Assembly: GCF_004785665.1 (NCBI RefSeq)
Contig: NZ_SRPJ01000007.1
Coordinates: forward strand, 20,729-84,728
Source: Staphylococcus pragensis
GTDB lineage: Bacteria > Bacillota > Bacilli > Staphylococcales > Staphylococcaceae
Direction of reading: 5' to 3'
DNA length: 64,000 bases
The notes under the pieces were generated by a model, which did no database searches, had not been told where the DNA came from, and worked only from the letters and a program-made list of their open reading frames with translations. The position numbers and the translations under genes were made by a program. This document shows positions 47,109-55,142 of the stretch, one piece after another. The stretch's first letter is position 1; each line of letters begins with the position of its first letter.

Positions 47109-47369
47109 ATGAAGTTTAGTCAATCACAAGTCGATCAATATTTGGCAATTGTTAATGACCAAAATCCACTTCACAATACTATCGTTCCCGGACAACTCGT
47201 CGTAGATTATTTAATGAATGAATATGAGATTGAGTGGCATAGTTATAAAGTTAAATACCTTCAAACTATTGTTATTAATGAGGTTGTAGAGGTTTGTGTG
47301 AAGTCGGAAAATGAAATTGTGGTTAGTTCTGAAGAAAACGGGGTAAAACTAGTTATAATTATGAATTGA
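47109..47369 (+). CDS. Small MaoC/hot-dog-like protein downstream of vraC
   Basis: An 86-residue protein whose ATG directly abuts the vraC stop. QVDQYLAIVNDQNPLHN followed by VVPGQ-like residues (IVPGQLVVDYL) resembles the MaoC hydratase motif with its Asp/Asn-x4-His pair and PG turn. It is shorter than a full hot-dog hydratase. In the vra operon context it may pair with VraC as two halves of a dehydratase. This is inference from motif and position. Confidence 0.65.
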   Translation: MKFSQSQVDQYLAIVNDQNPLHNTIVPGQLVVDYLMNEYEIEWHSYKVKYLQTIVINEVVEVCVKSENEIVVSSEENGVKLVIIMN

Positions 47370-47418
47370 TAAAAAAATTAATTCTTAATTATAACTTTTT
47401 TTATTTTAAAATTTAATG

Positions 47419-47432
47419 TGTAAGCGTATTCG
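47419..47432. promoter_or_regulatory. Weak cre-like site upstream of the ProP-like gene
   Basis: TGTAAGCGTATTCG matches the cre core but misses two positions of TGWNANCGNTNWCA. It lies about 70 bases upstream of the proP promoter. Confidence 0.3.
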
Positions 47433-47501
47433 TTTAATTATTGTTAAATTCTGTCAATTGAATAAAATTGTATTTTTTAATTTAAATTAATTTTAATAAA
47501 T

Positions 47502-47529
47502 TTGACAACATGCATTAGTTCTGTATAAT
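47502..47529 (+). promoter_or_regulatory. Promoter of the ProP-like gene
   Basis: Consensus TTGACA at 47502-47507 and TATAAT at 47524-47529 with a 16-base spacer. Confidence 0.85.
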
Positions 47530-47562
47530 TATGTAACATAAATAGAAGGAGTGTTACAGGTC

Positions 47563-48969
47563 ATGAACTTTAAAAAAGATAAAATTAACATGGTCGATGC
47601 TCAGACGGCGAAAAAAACAGTGTTCGCCACGGGTATTGGTAATGCCATGGAGTGGTTTGACTTTGGTGTGTACGCTTATACGACAGCTTATATCGGAGCG
47701 AATTTCTTTTCACCAGTTCAGAACCCTCAAATACAACAAATATTTACATTTGCTGCATTAGCCATTGCGTTCTTACTTAGACCAATTGGCGGCATAGTAT
47801 TTGGTATTATCGGGGATAAATATGGACGTAAAGTTGTATTAACAACGACAATTATTTTAATGGCCTTATCAACATTGACAATCGGTATCTTACCGAACTA
47901 CGACATGATCGGCTTATGGGCACCCGCACTCTTGTTACTCGCTAGGGTCTTACAAGGTTTCTCTACTGGTGGGGAATATGCAGGTGCTATGACATATATT
48001 GCAGAAATTTCACCAGATAAACGACGTAACAGTTTAGGTAGTGGACTTGAAATAGGAACATTGTCTGGTTACATTGCAGCCTCAATTATGATTGCATTAT
48101 TAAGTTTCTTCTTAAGTGATGCACAAATGCAAGCTTGGGGTTGGAGAATTCCATTTATTTTAGGTTTATTCCTTGGATTATTTGGTCTTTATTTACGTCG
48201 TAAACTTGAAGAATCTCCAGTTTATGAGAATGATGTTCAAACACCAGCTCGTGATAATATTGGATTCTTTACAATTTTACGCTACCACTTCAAAGACATC
48301 TTAGTATGTTTCGTAGCGGTAGTATTCTTTAACGTAACAAACTATACAGTTACAGCTTATTTACCAACATACTTAGGTCAAATTGTTAAGATTGATCAAA
48401 CAACGACAAGTGTTTTAATTACTTGTGTTATGGCAATTATGATTCCTTTAGCGTTATTCTTTGGTAAAATGGCAGATAAAGTTGGTGAGAAGAAAGTATT
48501 CTTAATCGGTACAGGTGGTCTTACTTTATTAAGTATTGTGGCATTTAGTTTATTAAACACTAAAGCATTACCACTTATTATCGTAGGTGTATTTATTTTA
48601 GGTTTCTTCTTATCAACATACGAAGCAACAATGCCTGGTTCTTTACCAACAATGTTCTTCACACACATTAGATATCGTACATTAGCGGTAACATTTAACG
48701 TGTCTGTATCATTATTTGGTGGTACAACACCATTAGTTAACTCTTGGTTAGTAGAATCAACTGGTAATATTTATGCACCAGCTTACTACTTAACTGCAAT
48801 CAGTTTAATTGGCTTTATCGTGATTGCTATATTTCATACAAGTACTGCAGGTAAATCGCTCAAAGGTTCTTACCCTAATGTTGATAACAAGAAAGATCTT
48901 CATTACTTTGAAGAACATCCTAAAAAAGCATTATGGTGGATTAAAGAAAAGAAAAATAGAAATGCATAA
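47563..48969 (+). CDS. proP: MFS transporter, ProP-like (osmolyte/proline symporter family)
   Basis: A 468-residue MHS-family MFS permease. [14 protein letters not shown] in helix 1, [18 protein letters not shown] in the helix 2-3 loop and [17 protein letters not shown] in helix 5 are signatures of the proton symporters ProP (proline/betaine) and KgtP (2-oxoglutarate). It has about 12 helices and a charged C-terminal tail. The ATG at 47563 follows AAGGAG. S. aureus carries a proP gene in this region. A near-consensus promoter precedes it and a strong terminator follows. The substrate is assigned by family only. Confidence 0.85.
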   Translation: MNFKKDKINMVDAQTAKKTVFATGIGNAMEWFDFGVYAYTTAYIGANFFSPVQNPQIQQIFTFAALAIAFLLRPIGGIVFGIIGDKYGRKVVLTTTIILMALSTLTIGILPNYDMIGLWAPALLLLARVLQGFSTGGEYAGAMTYIAEISPDKRRNSLGSGLEIGTLSGYIAASIMIALLSFFLSDAQMQAWGWRIPFILGLFLGLFGLYLRRKLEESPVYENDVQTPARDNIGFFTILRYHFKDILVCFVAVVFFNVTNYTVTAYLPTYLGQIVKIDQTTTSVLITCVMAIMIPLALFFGKMADKVGEKKVFLIGTGGLTLLSIVAFSLLNTKALPLIIVGVFILGFFLSTYEATMPGSLPTMFFTHIRYRTLAVTFNVSVSLFGGTTPLVNSWLVESTGNIYAPAYYLTAISLIGFIVIAIFHTSTAGKSLKGSYPNVDNKKDLHYFEEHPKKALWWIKEKKNRNA

Positions 48970-48977
48970 TAGATATT

Positions 48978-49019
48978 TAAACGCATTGATGAGAGTAACC
49001 TCATCAATGCGTTTTTTTA
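48978..49019 (+). terminator. Intrinsic terminator after the ProP-like gene
   Basis: AAACGCATTGATGAG pairs with CTCATCAATGCGTTT and a T run follows; 15-bp stem. Confidence 0.95.
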
Positions 49020-49034
49020 TTTAGGAAAAATGAA

Positions 49035-49213
49035 AAGAAATTCCTAGATGAACATTTACTCGTTCTGTTGTGATGCTTGCCCAGGGTACAGTTTCAGCCA
49101 GAAATGCCTCACAGATAAATCTGTGAGGATTTCTAAGGTCTTCAACTTGTACTGTTCCTTCGGGCGTCACACAACGTCACTCGTTGTCCATCTTTAGAAT
49201 TTCTTACATAAGT
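49035..49213 (-). repeat. Staphylococcal palindromic intergenic repeat, copy 2
   Basis: The core 49072-49172 aligns with copy 1 (24602-24700), sharing GGGTACAGTTTCAGCCAGAA and AAGGTCTTCAACTTGTACTG. The inner stem differs by paired changes (CACAGAT/ATCTGTG here, CACAAAT/ATTTGTG in copy 1). The outer TTCTAAAATGGA-type arms are degenerate (TTAGAATTTCTTA on the right). Confidence 0.75.
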
Positions 49214-49242
49214 GCATGGCACTTATGTTCATTAATAATCAA

Positions 49243-49298
49243 CATAGGAGTCTTCACAACTACGTTTTGTTATCTATCTTAGAACTACTTACTGAAGT
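49243..49298 (-). repeat. Truncated fragment of the palindromic repeat
   Basis: AGGAGTCTTCACAACTACG and the following ATCTATCTTAGAACTACTTA match the reverse complement of the outer arm of the copy at 50337-50545. Only this arm remains. Confidence 0.6.
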
Positions 49299-49371
49299 GA
49301 TAAGTACATAAGTTCATAAATTACGTTATCCTCTCTTTGCATTTTAAAATAGTTTAAGCATAAATATAAAC

Positions 49372-49455
49372 AAAAATAGCGTCGATGTTAGCTGGGCTTA
49401 AAGTTACTCTCTAAGCTTTCAAAGGGGGACATCTTTGGCTAACATTGACGCTATA
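49372..49455 (-). ncRNA. Stem-loop with C-rich loop downstream of vraX (sRNA or long terminator)
   Basis: TAGCGTCGATGTTAGC at 49377-49392 pairs with GCTAACATTGACGCTA at 49438-49453 (one mismatch). On the minus strand the hairpin is followed by a T run, and its 45-base loop carries GTCCCCCTTTG. It lies about 145 bases beyond the vraX stop, so it may end the vraX transcript or be a separate small RNA. C-rich loops are typical of staphylococcal Rsa regulators. Confidence 0.5.
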
Positions 49456-49598
49456 ATTCATAAGGTGAGTTTAGGAATGATTTATGACTTTTTAAGTTAC
49501 TTTATATTAGGGGGCCTAGTACTTAAAAATCAATTTTGGGAATATACTTCTGTTTGAATTCTCATTTGGAAAACATCTTTATTTGTAGTGAAAATGTC

Positions 49599-49769
49599 TT
49601 AATAACTTAATTTCATATTATCAAGATCATTTTCTAGTAGAGAGAGCAATTTATAGATTTCATTTTTGTTAAACGTTTCATCAAATTTTACCGTAATCGT
49701 CTTGAAGGTTTTTGTAATGATTTCGTACATTGGGATACCGTTCTCTATATTTTGCTTGTAGATGATCAT
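49599..49769 (-). CDS. vraX: VraX-like small protein
   Basis: A 56-residue protein whose ATG at 49769 follows a perfect AAAGGAGGT. MIIYKQNIENGIPMYEIITK and the C-terminal EIYKLLSLLENDLDNMKLS match S. aureus VraX, a 55-residue protein strongly induced by cell-wall antibiotics and reported to bind complement C1q. It has no membrane helix or signal peptide. Its position close to vraABC agrees with S. aureus. The spacers 49456-49598 and 49790-49903 contain nothing else I can name. Confidence 0.85.
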   Translation of the reverse strand: MIIYKQNIENGIPMYEIITKTFKTITVKFDETFNKNEIYKLLSLLENDLDNMKLSY

Positions 49770-49903
49770 GATGTGTGTTACCTCCTTTGTCTCTCTACAC
49801 TTTATATAGTAATGTATTTTTTATTTGAAAACATGAGCCCCAAGTACCAACTTTTCATACGACGAACAACGGATAATTATCTACGACTTAATGCCTAGAG
49901 ACA

Positions 49904-49938
49904 TCAAAAAAGCACCCCATTATAGTAATGGAGTACTG
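49904..49938 (-). terminator. Terminator of the truncated monooxygenase gene
   Basis: On the minus strand CCATTA and TAATGG form a short stem, extended by further pairs, followed by a T run. It remains although the gene is broken. Confidence 0.7.
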
Positions 49939-49955
49939 TAATTATAACTATTTAA

Positions 49956-50336
49956 TTAAAGTTCACCTTTAAATAATTTAACAAATCGCTCTGGACTATC
50001 TTCGCCTAAACAAATATCTAAGATTTCATGTGATTCTTGTTGTTCTTCTTCACTTCTTGAGAACATACGACTTTCATATTCTTTAATTACGTCGTCAATA
50101 TTATCATAATTTTTAGCAATGCCCTCTGCTAATTCAGCAGCGTCTAACATGGCTAAGTTAGCACCTTCACCAGATGGGGCCATTAGATGTGCTGCATCGC
50201 CAATTAATGTGACACCTGATTTAGGTTCCCAACGATGTTTGTCTGATAAGGCGTTGATTTTACGTGCGACAATATCTGAATCTGATTCAGTTTTAAAATC
50301 CAAAAACGAGTTGGTAAGAAAGTTAAAATACTTAGG
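49956..50336 (-). pseudogene. C-terminal remnant of an FAD-dependent monooxygenase
   Basis: About 115-127 codons are left of a flavoprotein of the TetX/PHBH class. GVTLIGDAAHLMAPSGEGAN and LAMLDAAELA form the C-terminal FAD-contacting motif. The N-terminal Rossmann domain (expected about 250 residues) is missing; the frame closes at a TAG just beyond the junction with the palindromic repeat at 50337. The gene was probably truncated by a deletion or rearrangement at the repeat. No ribosome site precedes the remnant, so it is unlikely to be functional. Confidence 0.8.
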
Positions 50337-50545
50337 TAAGTAGTTCTAAAATGGATAATTAAAAGTAGTTGAGTGACACCTGAGGGATGAGTTATTGATG
50401 AACGTAAGTAGTTCTAAGATAGATTACGAAGTGTAGTTGTGAAGACTCCTAGGGGAGCAGTGCTAGTCGAAGACTACAGGCTGAGACAGCACCCCTGGAA
50501 AGCGCAACAACTTAAACGAGTGAATAACTGTCTTAGAACTATTCT
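50337..50545 (+). repeat. Palindromic intergenic repeat, composite copy
   Basis: A first truncated arm (GTTCTAAAATGGATAAT, then GAGTGACACCTGAGGGA) is followed by a second, fuller unit that starts AAGTAGTTCTAAGATAGATT and contains CCTAGGGGAGCAGTGCTAGT, GAAGAC, GGCTGAGACAGCACCCCTGG and AAAGC, ending in TCTTAGAACT. The first arm abuts the truncated monooxygenase. Confidence 0.75.
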
Positions 50546-50565
50546 AGATATAAAATTAAACAATA

Positions 50566-50597
50566 AAACTGCCCACAAAGCCTTTGTGGACAGTTAA
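50566..50597 (-). terminator. Terminator of pdxK
   Basis: AACTGCCCACAAAG pairs with CTTTGTGGACAGTT (one mismatch), just past the pdxK stop on the minus strand. Confidence 0.85.
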
Positions 50598-50607
50598 AAT
50601 AAATTTC

Positions 50608-51438
50608 TTATACTTCAGTTACTTCTACGTCAATGTGTTCAACACGGTTGTATGCACCGTGGTCTACTGGACCTACGAAATCGTTCATTTTCCAACCATT
50701 TTTAATTGCTGAAGCAACAAATGCTTTGGCACTTACTACAGCGTCTTTAGGTGATTTACCATTTGCTAAGTATGCTGTAGTAGCTGCTGCGAAAGTACAT
50801 CCAGCACCATGGTTATAACTTTGTTGGAACATGTCTGTAGTTAATTGATAGTATTTGTCGCCATCGAAGTATAAATCATAAGATTTATCTTGATCTAGTG
50901 CTTTACCACCTTTAATGATGACATGTTGTGCACCTTGGTCGTAGATGACTTTAGCTGCTTTTTTCATATCTTCGATTGAAGTTAATTTTCCTAAGCCAGA
51001 AAGTTGACCAGCTTCAAATAAGTTTGGTGTAACTACTGTAGCTTTAGGTAATAGGTGTTCAATCATAGCGTCAGTATTTCCTGGGTTAAGTACTTCGTCT
51101 TCACCTTTACAAACCATAACTGGATCGACTACGAAGTATTTTGCGCCTGACTCTTCGAATGCTTCGCCAGCACGTTTAATGATTTCTTGCGTACCTAACA
51201 TACCCGTTTTTACAGCATCTGGGCCGACTGAGATAGCTGTTTCTAATTGTTTCTCAAATAAGTCCATTGGAAGAGGTGTCACATCATGAGACCAAGTTTC
51301 TTTATCCATTGTTACGACAGCAGTTAAGGCTACCATGCCGTAAGTATCTAATTCTTGAAATGTTTTAAGGTCCGCTTGCATACCAGCTCCCGCACTAGTA
51401 TCTGAACCTGCAATAGTTAAAACTTTTTTTAAAGCCAT
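50608..51438 (-). CDS. pdxK: Pyridoxal/pyridoxine kinase, ThiD-like
   Basis: A 276-residue ribokinase-fold enzyme. MALKKVLTIAGSDTSAGAGM, the GTQEIIKRAGE segment and the C-terminal HGAGCTFAAATTAYLA with the catalytic-site cysteine match S. aureus PdxK, a ThiD-like kinase that phosphorylates pyridoxal, pyridoxine and pyridoxamine. It is often annotated thiD (hydroxymethylpyrimidine kinase); that activity may also exist. There are no other thiamine genes here and no TPP riboswitch upstream, which favours the vitamin B6 role. It is monocistronic and divergent from ung. Confidence 0.92.
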   Translation of the reverse strand: MALKKVLTIAGSDTSAGAGMQADLKTFQELDTYGMVALTAVVTMDKETWSHDVTPLPMDLFEKQLETAISVGPDAVKTGMLGTQEIIKRAGEAFEESGAKYFVVDPVMVCKGEDEVLNPGNTDAMIEHLLPKATVVTPNLFEAGQLSGLGKLTSIEDMKKAAKVIYDQGAQHVIIKGGKALDQDKSYDLYFDGDKYYQLTTDMFQQSYNHGAGCTFAAATTAYLANGKSPKDAVVSAKAFVASAIKNGWKMNDFVGPVDHGAYNRVEHIDVEVTEV

Positions 51439-51590
51439 ATTGATTCACTCCCGACAGTTTTCTAATCTATTACTTATCATAACATGTTTTTTATGAAGCA
51501 TACTAGCACAAGCGTTGAGGGATATAATAGTAGGAAATTGATAACTGATGATATGCACATTATGTTAAAATATGGCATGAGGTGAAAGCG

Positions 51591-52250
51591 ATGGAATGGT
51601 CAGAAATATTTCATGATATTAAACAGAGACATGATTTTAAAGCAATGCATGATTTTTTAGAAAAAGAGTATACGACTCAAATCGTCTATCCAGATAGAGA
51701 GAATATATATCAAGCGTTTGATTTAACGCCATTTGAAGATATAAAGGTAGTTATTTTAGGGCAAGATCCTTATCATGGACCTAATCAAGCACACGGTTTA
51801 GCGTTCTCTGTACAGCCGAATGCGAAATTTCCGCCATCATTAAGAAATATGTATAAAGAGTTAGAAGATGATATTGGTTGTCATAGAACATCACCACATT
51901 TACAAGATTGGGCACGTGAAGGCGTATTATTATTAAATACTGTGCTAACGGTACGTCAAGGCGAAGCACATTCTCATAAAAATATTGGTTGGGAAACATT
52001 CACAGACGAAATCATTCAAGCGATTTCTGATCATAGAGAAAATGTGGTCTTTATTCTGTGGGGCAAACCTGCGCAACAAAAGTTAAAATTAATCGATACG
52101 TCTAAACATCATATTATTAAATCTACACATCCTAGTCCATTGTCAGCGCATCGTGGTTTCTTCGGTTCGAAACCATACTCACGTGCCAATGAGTTTCTAG
52201 AATCTAAAGGGAAATCTCCAATTCACTGGTGTGAAAGAGAGGAACAATAG
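51591..52250 (+). CDS. ung: Uracil-DNA glycosylase
   Basis: Ung (219 residues) removes uracil from DNA to start base-excision repair. The catalytic motif [18 protein letters not shown] at about residues 61-78 and the [21 protein letters not shown]-intercalation motif at about 183-200 are intact. I choose the ATG at 51591, seven bases after GAGGTG. The next gene starts at the base after its stop, and in Bacillus too ung lies beside a YwdI-type gene, so they form an operon. Confidence 0.97.
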   Translation: MEWSEIFHDIKQRHDFKAMHDFLEKEYTTQIVYPDRENIYQAFDLTPFEDIKVVILGQDPYHGPNQAHGLAFSVQPNAKFPPSLRNMYKELEDDIGCHRTSPHLQDWAREGVLLLNTVLTVRQGEAHSHKNIGWETFTDEIIQAISDHRENVVFILWGKPAQQKLKLIDTSKHHIIKSTHPSPLSAHRGFFGSKPYSRANEFLESKGKSPIHWCEREEQ

Positions 52251-52649
52251 ATGAATAAAGAACAAATTATTCAATTAATAGAACGTGAACTTGTGCAAGC
52301 GGATGAAGCGAACGATAATCAAGAATTTGAAAAGCATATGTACGCGATTCATACATTGACTTCACTGTATGCTCATTCTGAGAGTGTGCCTAGTGCACGT
52401 CGCAATAAAACGCATGATTTTACTGATACAGTATCGGCGCCTTCATTTTCAAATAATAATGCAATGACTAGCTCTGGAATGAATCATTCTGCTTCATCAA
52501 GTAAGCCAACGGTTACAGCAGCTGAAATCGAAGCGATGGGTGGCAAGGTACCAAATTCAATGAAATCGTCACAAAATAATAGCTTACCATCGAATACAAT
52601 GGTTACAGATGATGAAATCGGTAATGGCGAATCTATATTTGATTTCTAA
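52251..52649 (+). CDS. YwdI-like protein (DUF5327)
   Basis: A 132-residue protein. The N-terminal helical part (EQIIQLIERELVQADEANDN, followed by MYAIHTLTSLY) matches the YwdI/DUF5327 family; the middle is Ser/Asn-rich and disordered; the end VTDDEIGNGESIFDF is a conserved acidic tail. It abuts ung with no gap and precedes a DUF423 gene by 24 bases. Function unknown; genomic linkage suggests co-expression with ung only. Confidence 0.8.
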   Translation: MNKEQIIQLIERELVQADEANDNQEFEKHMYAIHTLTSLYAHSESVPSARRNKTHDFTDTVSAPSFSNNNAMTSSGMNHSASSSKPTVTAAEIEAMGGKVPNSMKSSQNNSLPSNTMVTDDEIGNGESIFDF

Positions 52650-52673
52650 AAGAAATAAGGAGTTTGAAAGTAA

Positions 52674-53045
52674 ATGATGAAACTATTTATAATCTTAGGA
52701 GCTTTATGCACAATGATGTCAGTAGGGACTGGGGCATTCGGTGCGCATGGCTTGGAAGGTAAATTGTCGGATAAGTATATGTCTGTATGGGAAAAAGCTG
52801 TGAATTACCAAATGTATCACGGCCTTGGCTTATTAATTATTGGTGTAATCAGCGGTACAACTTCAATTAATGTCAATTGGGCTGGATGGCTTATATTCTT
52901 AGGCGTTATCTTCTTCAGTGGTTCACTTTATATTTTAGCATTAACACAAATTCGCATCTTAGGTGCTATAACACCAATTGGTGGGGTACTGTTCATTGCA
53001 GGTTGGTTGATGTTAATAATCTCTACATTTAAATTTGTAGGTTAA
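52674..53045 (+). CDS. DUF423 family membrane protein (YwdK-like)
   Basis: A 123-residue membrane protein with four helices. [18 protein letters not shown] near the N-terminus and [16 protein letters not shown] are the family signature. AAGGAG precedes two adjacent ATG codons at 52674 and 52677. It is the third gene of the ung operon, as in Bacillus. No function is established for the family. Confidence 0.87.
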   Translation: MMKLFIILGALCTMMSVGTGAFGAHGLEGKLSDKYMSVWEKAVNYQMYHGLGLLIIGVISGTTSINVNWAGWLIFLGVIFFSGSLYILALTQIRILGAITPIGGVLFIAGWLMLIISTFKFVG

Positions 53046-53076
53046 ACTCAATTAAATAGAGCATTAGTAGATTAGA

Positions 53077-53117
53077 ACACTCACTTCAAGGGTATATAGG
53101 GTACTTGAGGTGAGTTT
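53077..53117 (+). promoter_or_regulatory. Hairpin that buries the ribosome site of the APC permease
   Basis: ACTCACTTCAAG at 53079-53090 pairs with CTTGAGGTGAGT at 53104-53115, and the right arm contains the GAGGTGAG ribosome site of the next gene. T-rich sequence follows, so it may also act as a terminator for the ung operon. Either way it should lower permease translation unless opened. Confidence 0.65.
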
Positions 53118-53122
53118 ATTTT

Positions 53123-54595
53123 ATGAAAGAAAAAAATCAAAATATAGATAGGGGAGATTTGAAACAGAATCTCTCTGAAAAATTTGTATGGGCGATTGCC
53201 TATGGTTCTTGTATTGGCTGGGGCGCGTTTATCTTGCCTAGAGATTGGATTAAACAATCTGGTCCGATTGCTGCATCAATAGGGCTTGTTATTGGCGCAT
53301 TACTAATGATTTTAATCGCGGTAAGTTATGGTGCGCTAGTTGAAAAGTTCCCTGTCTCAGGTGGCGCATTTGCATTTAGTTACTTAAGTTTCGGAAGATA
53401 TGTAAGTTTCTTCTCATCTTGGTTTTTAACATTTGGATATGTCTGTGTAGTTGCTTTAAATGCTACAGCATTCAGTTTATTAGTTAAATTTTTATTACCT
53501 AATTTATTGAATAATGGGAAGCTTTATACGGTCGCTGGATGGGATGTTTATATTACTGAAATTATCATTGCAACGGTCTTATTACTTGTGTTTATGTTTA
53601 TTGCTATTCGTGGTGCAAGTGTTTCAGGATCGCTACAATATTATTTCTGTGTAGCAATGGTAATTGTAGTCTTGTTAATGTTCTTCGGCTCATTCTTTGG
53701 TCATAATTTTAGTTTTAGTAATTTACAACCATTAGCGAATCCTAAGGCTGGATGGTTTACTTCTATTATTATGATTGTCGCTGTTGCACCATGGGCTTAT
53801 GTAGGTTTCGATAACATTCCACAAACCGCAGAGGAATTCAACTTTTCACCTAATAAGACGTTTAAATTAATCGTTTATAGTTTATTAGCAGCGTCATTGA
53901 CGTATGTAGTGATGATTCTTTATACAGGTTGGTTAAGTACTAATAATGCAAGTCTTAACGGAAACTTATGGGCGACTGGTGCTGAAACACAAGCGGCCTT
54001 TGGCTATATTGGTTTAGGCGTGTTAGCCATTGCGATTATTATGGGAATCTTTACAGGTTTAAATGGTTTCTTAATGAGTGCAAGTCGTTTGTTATTCTCA
54101 ATGGGGCGTTCTGGAATTATGCCTAAAGCATTTAGTAGATTGCACCCAAAATATAAAACACCTTACGTAGCGATTATCTTTTTAGTCGCAGTAACGCTTA
54201 TCGCACCTTGGTTAGGACGTACAGCATTAACTTGGATTGTAGATATGTCTTCAACTGGTGTATCAATTGCATACTTTATTACATGTTTATCTGCTGCTAA
54301 ATTATTTAGCTATGATAAGAATAGTAATACGTACGGACCTGTTTACAAGACATTTGCAATTTTAGGTTCTATTGTATCATTCATTTTCCTTCTATTATTA
54401 TTAGTGCCAGGTTCACCAGCCTCACTTTCAATGCCATCATATATCGCATTAGGTGGTTGGTTAATCATTGGCTTAATCTTCTTCGTTATACGTTATCCTA
54501 AGTTGAAACGTATTGATAGTGATGAATTAAGTCGTTTGATTTTAAACCGCTCTGAAAATGAGGTCGAAGATATGATAGACGAGACAAACAAATAA
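53123..54595 (+). CDS. APC-superfamily amino acid permease
   Basis: A 490-residue integral membrane transporter with about 12 helices. Helix 1 contains GSCIGWGAFILPRDWIKQSGP, where the G-x-G-W-G break binds substrate in the APC fold; later AFSYLSFGRYVSFFSSW and GLNGFLMSASRLLFSMGRSG are family-typical. Charged cytosolic ends. It moves amino acids or related amines, with unknown specificity. The gene starts only 78 bases after the DUF423 stop, with a hairpin covering the ribosome site, and ends in a bidirectional terminator. Confidence 0.87.
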   Translation: MKEKNQNIDRGDLKQNLSEKFVWAIAYGSCIGWGAFILPRDWIKQSGPIAASIGLVIGALLMILIAVSYGALVEKFPVSGGAFAFSYLSFGRYVSFFSSWFLTFGYVCVVALNATAFSLLVKFLLPNLLNNGKLYTVAGWDVYITEIIIATVLLLVFMFIAIRGASVSGSLQYYFCVAMVIVVLLMFFGSFFGHNFSFSNLQPLANPKAGWFTSIIMIVAVAPWAYVGFDNIPQTAEEFNFSPNKTFKLIVYSLLAASLTYVVMILYTGWLSTNNASLNGNLWATGAETQAAFGYIGLGVLAIAIIMGIFTGLNGFLMSASRLLFSMGRSGIMPKAFSRLHPKYKTPYVAIIFLVAVTLIAPWLGRTALTWIVDMSSTGVSIAYFITCLSAAKLFSYDKNSNTYGPVYKTFAILGSIVSFIFLLLLLVPGSPASLSMPSYIALGGWLIIGLIFFVIRYPKLKRIDSDELSRLILNRSENEVEDMIDETNK

Positions 54596-54623
54596 ATCAT
54601 GTGTCATTGTTAAATCGCAAATA

Positions 54624-54672
54624 AAAGTGCATGATATTGAACAACGCTATGTTCAATATCATGCACTTTTTT
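54624..54672. terminator. Bidirectional terminator between permease and thrE genes
   Basis: A perfect 17-18 bp stem (AAGTGCATGATATTGAAC with GTTCAATATCATGCACTT) with A and T runs on either side; convergent genes share it. Confidence 0.96.
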
Positions 54673-54677
54673 ATATA

Positions 54678-55130
54678 TTAAATACGTTTACGTCGACGTA
54701 CAAAGCCTGATACGACAATTTTAGAAATTTGATCAGCAAATAATAAACCAAGCGCAATGGCACCAGCAATTAATGTTACTTCGAGCATCGTATTAATCGC
54801 TTTACCGAATTGCAATAATACTAAATTTTTAGTGGCATCAAAAGCGAGTCCACCAGGTACGAGAGGGATAATTCCTGGTACCATGAATATAATTGCGGGT
54901 TCTCTCTTTTTACGTGCCATATAGTGACTGATCAAACCTAAAGCAAAACTACCAAAGAAACTAGAATAAATCGTATGAACACTAAGTCCTTGATAGAAAA
55001 GGATATAAACCATCCAGCCACATGCCCCTACAAAACCACAAGAAAGATATAATCTTCTAGGAGCGTCGAATATAACACAGAAAAACAGTGAAGCGGTATA
55101 ACTAAAAAGTAAATTTAATAACCAAAACAT
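54678..55130 (-). CDS. Threonine/serine exporter subunit, ThrE C-terminal type (DUF3815)
   Basis: A 150-residue membrane protein with about four to five helices, corresponding to the C-terminal half of the ThrE exporter (YjjB/DUF3815). MVPGIIPLVPGGLAFDA is the characteristic loop. It ends in the basic VRRRKRI. The N-terminal half is encoded by the gene just upstream with 12 bases between, so together they form a split ThrE that exports threonine, serine or, by analogy with YjjPB, succinate. Confidence 0.86.
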   Translation of the reverse strand: MFWLLNLLFSYTASLFFCVIFDAPRRLYLSCGFVGACGWMVYILFYQGLSVHTIYSSFFGSFALGLISHYMARKKREPAIIFMVPGIIPLVPGGLAFDATKNLVLLQFGKAINTMLEVTLIAGAIALGLLFADQISKIVVSGFVRRRKRI

Positions 55131-55142
55131 GTGTGTACACTC

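Noticed and set aside
50566..51590. TPP riboswitch for the ThiD-like gene
   Set aside because: No conserved THI-box sequence is present between the divergent pdxK and ung starts.
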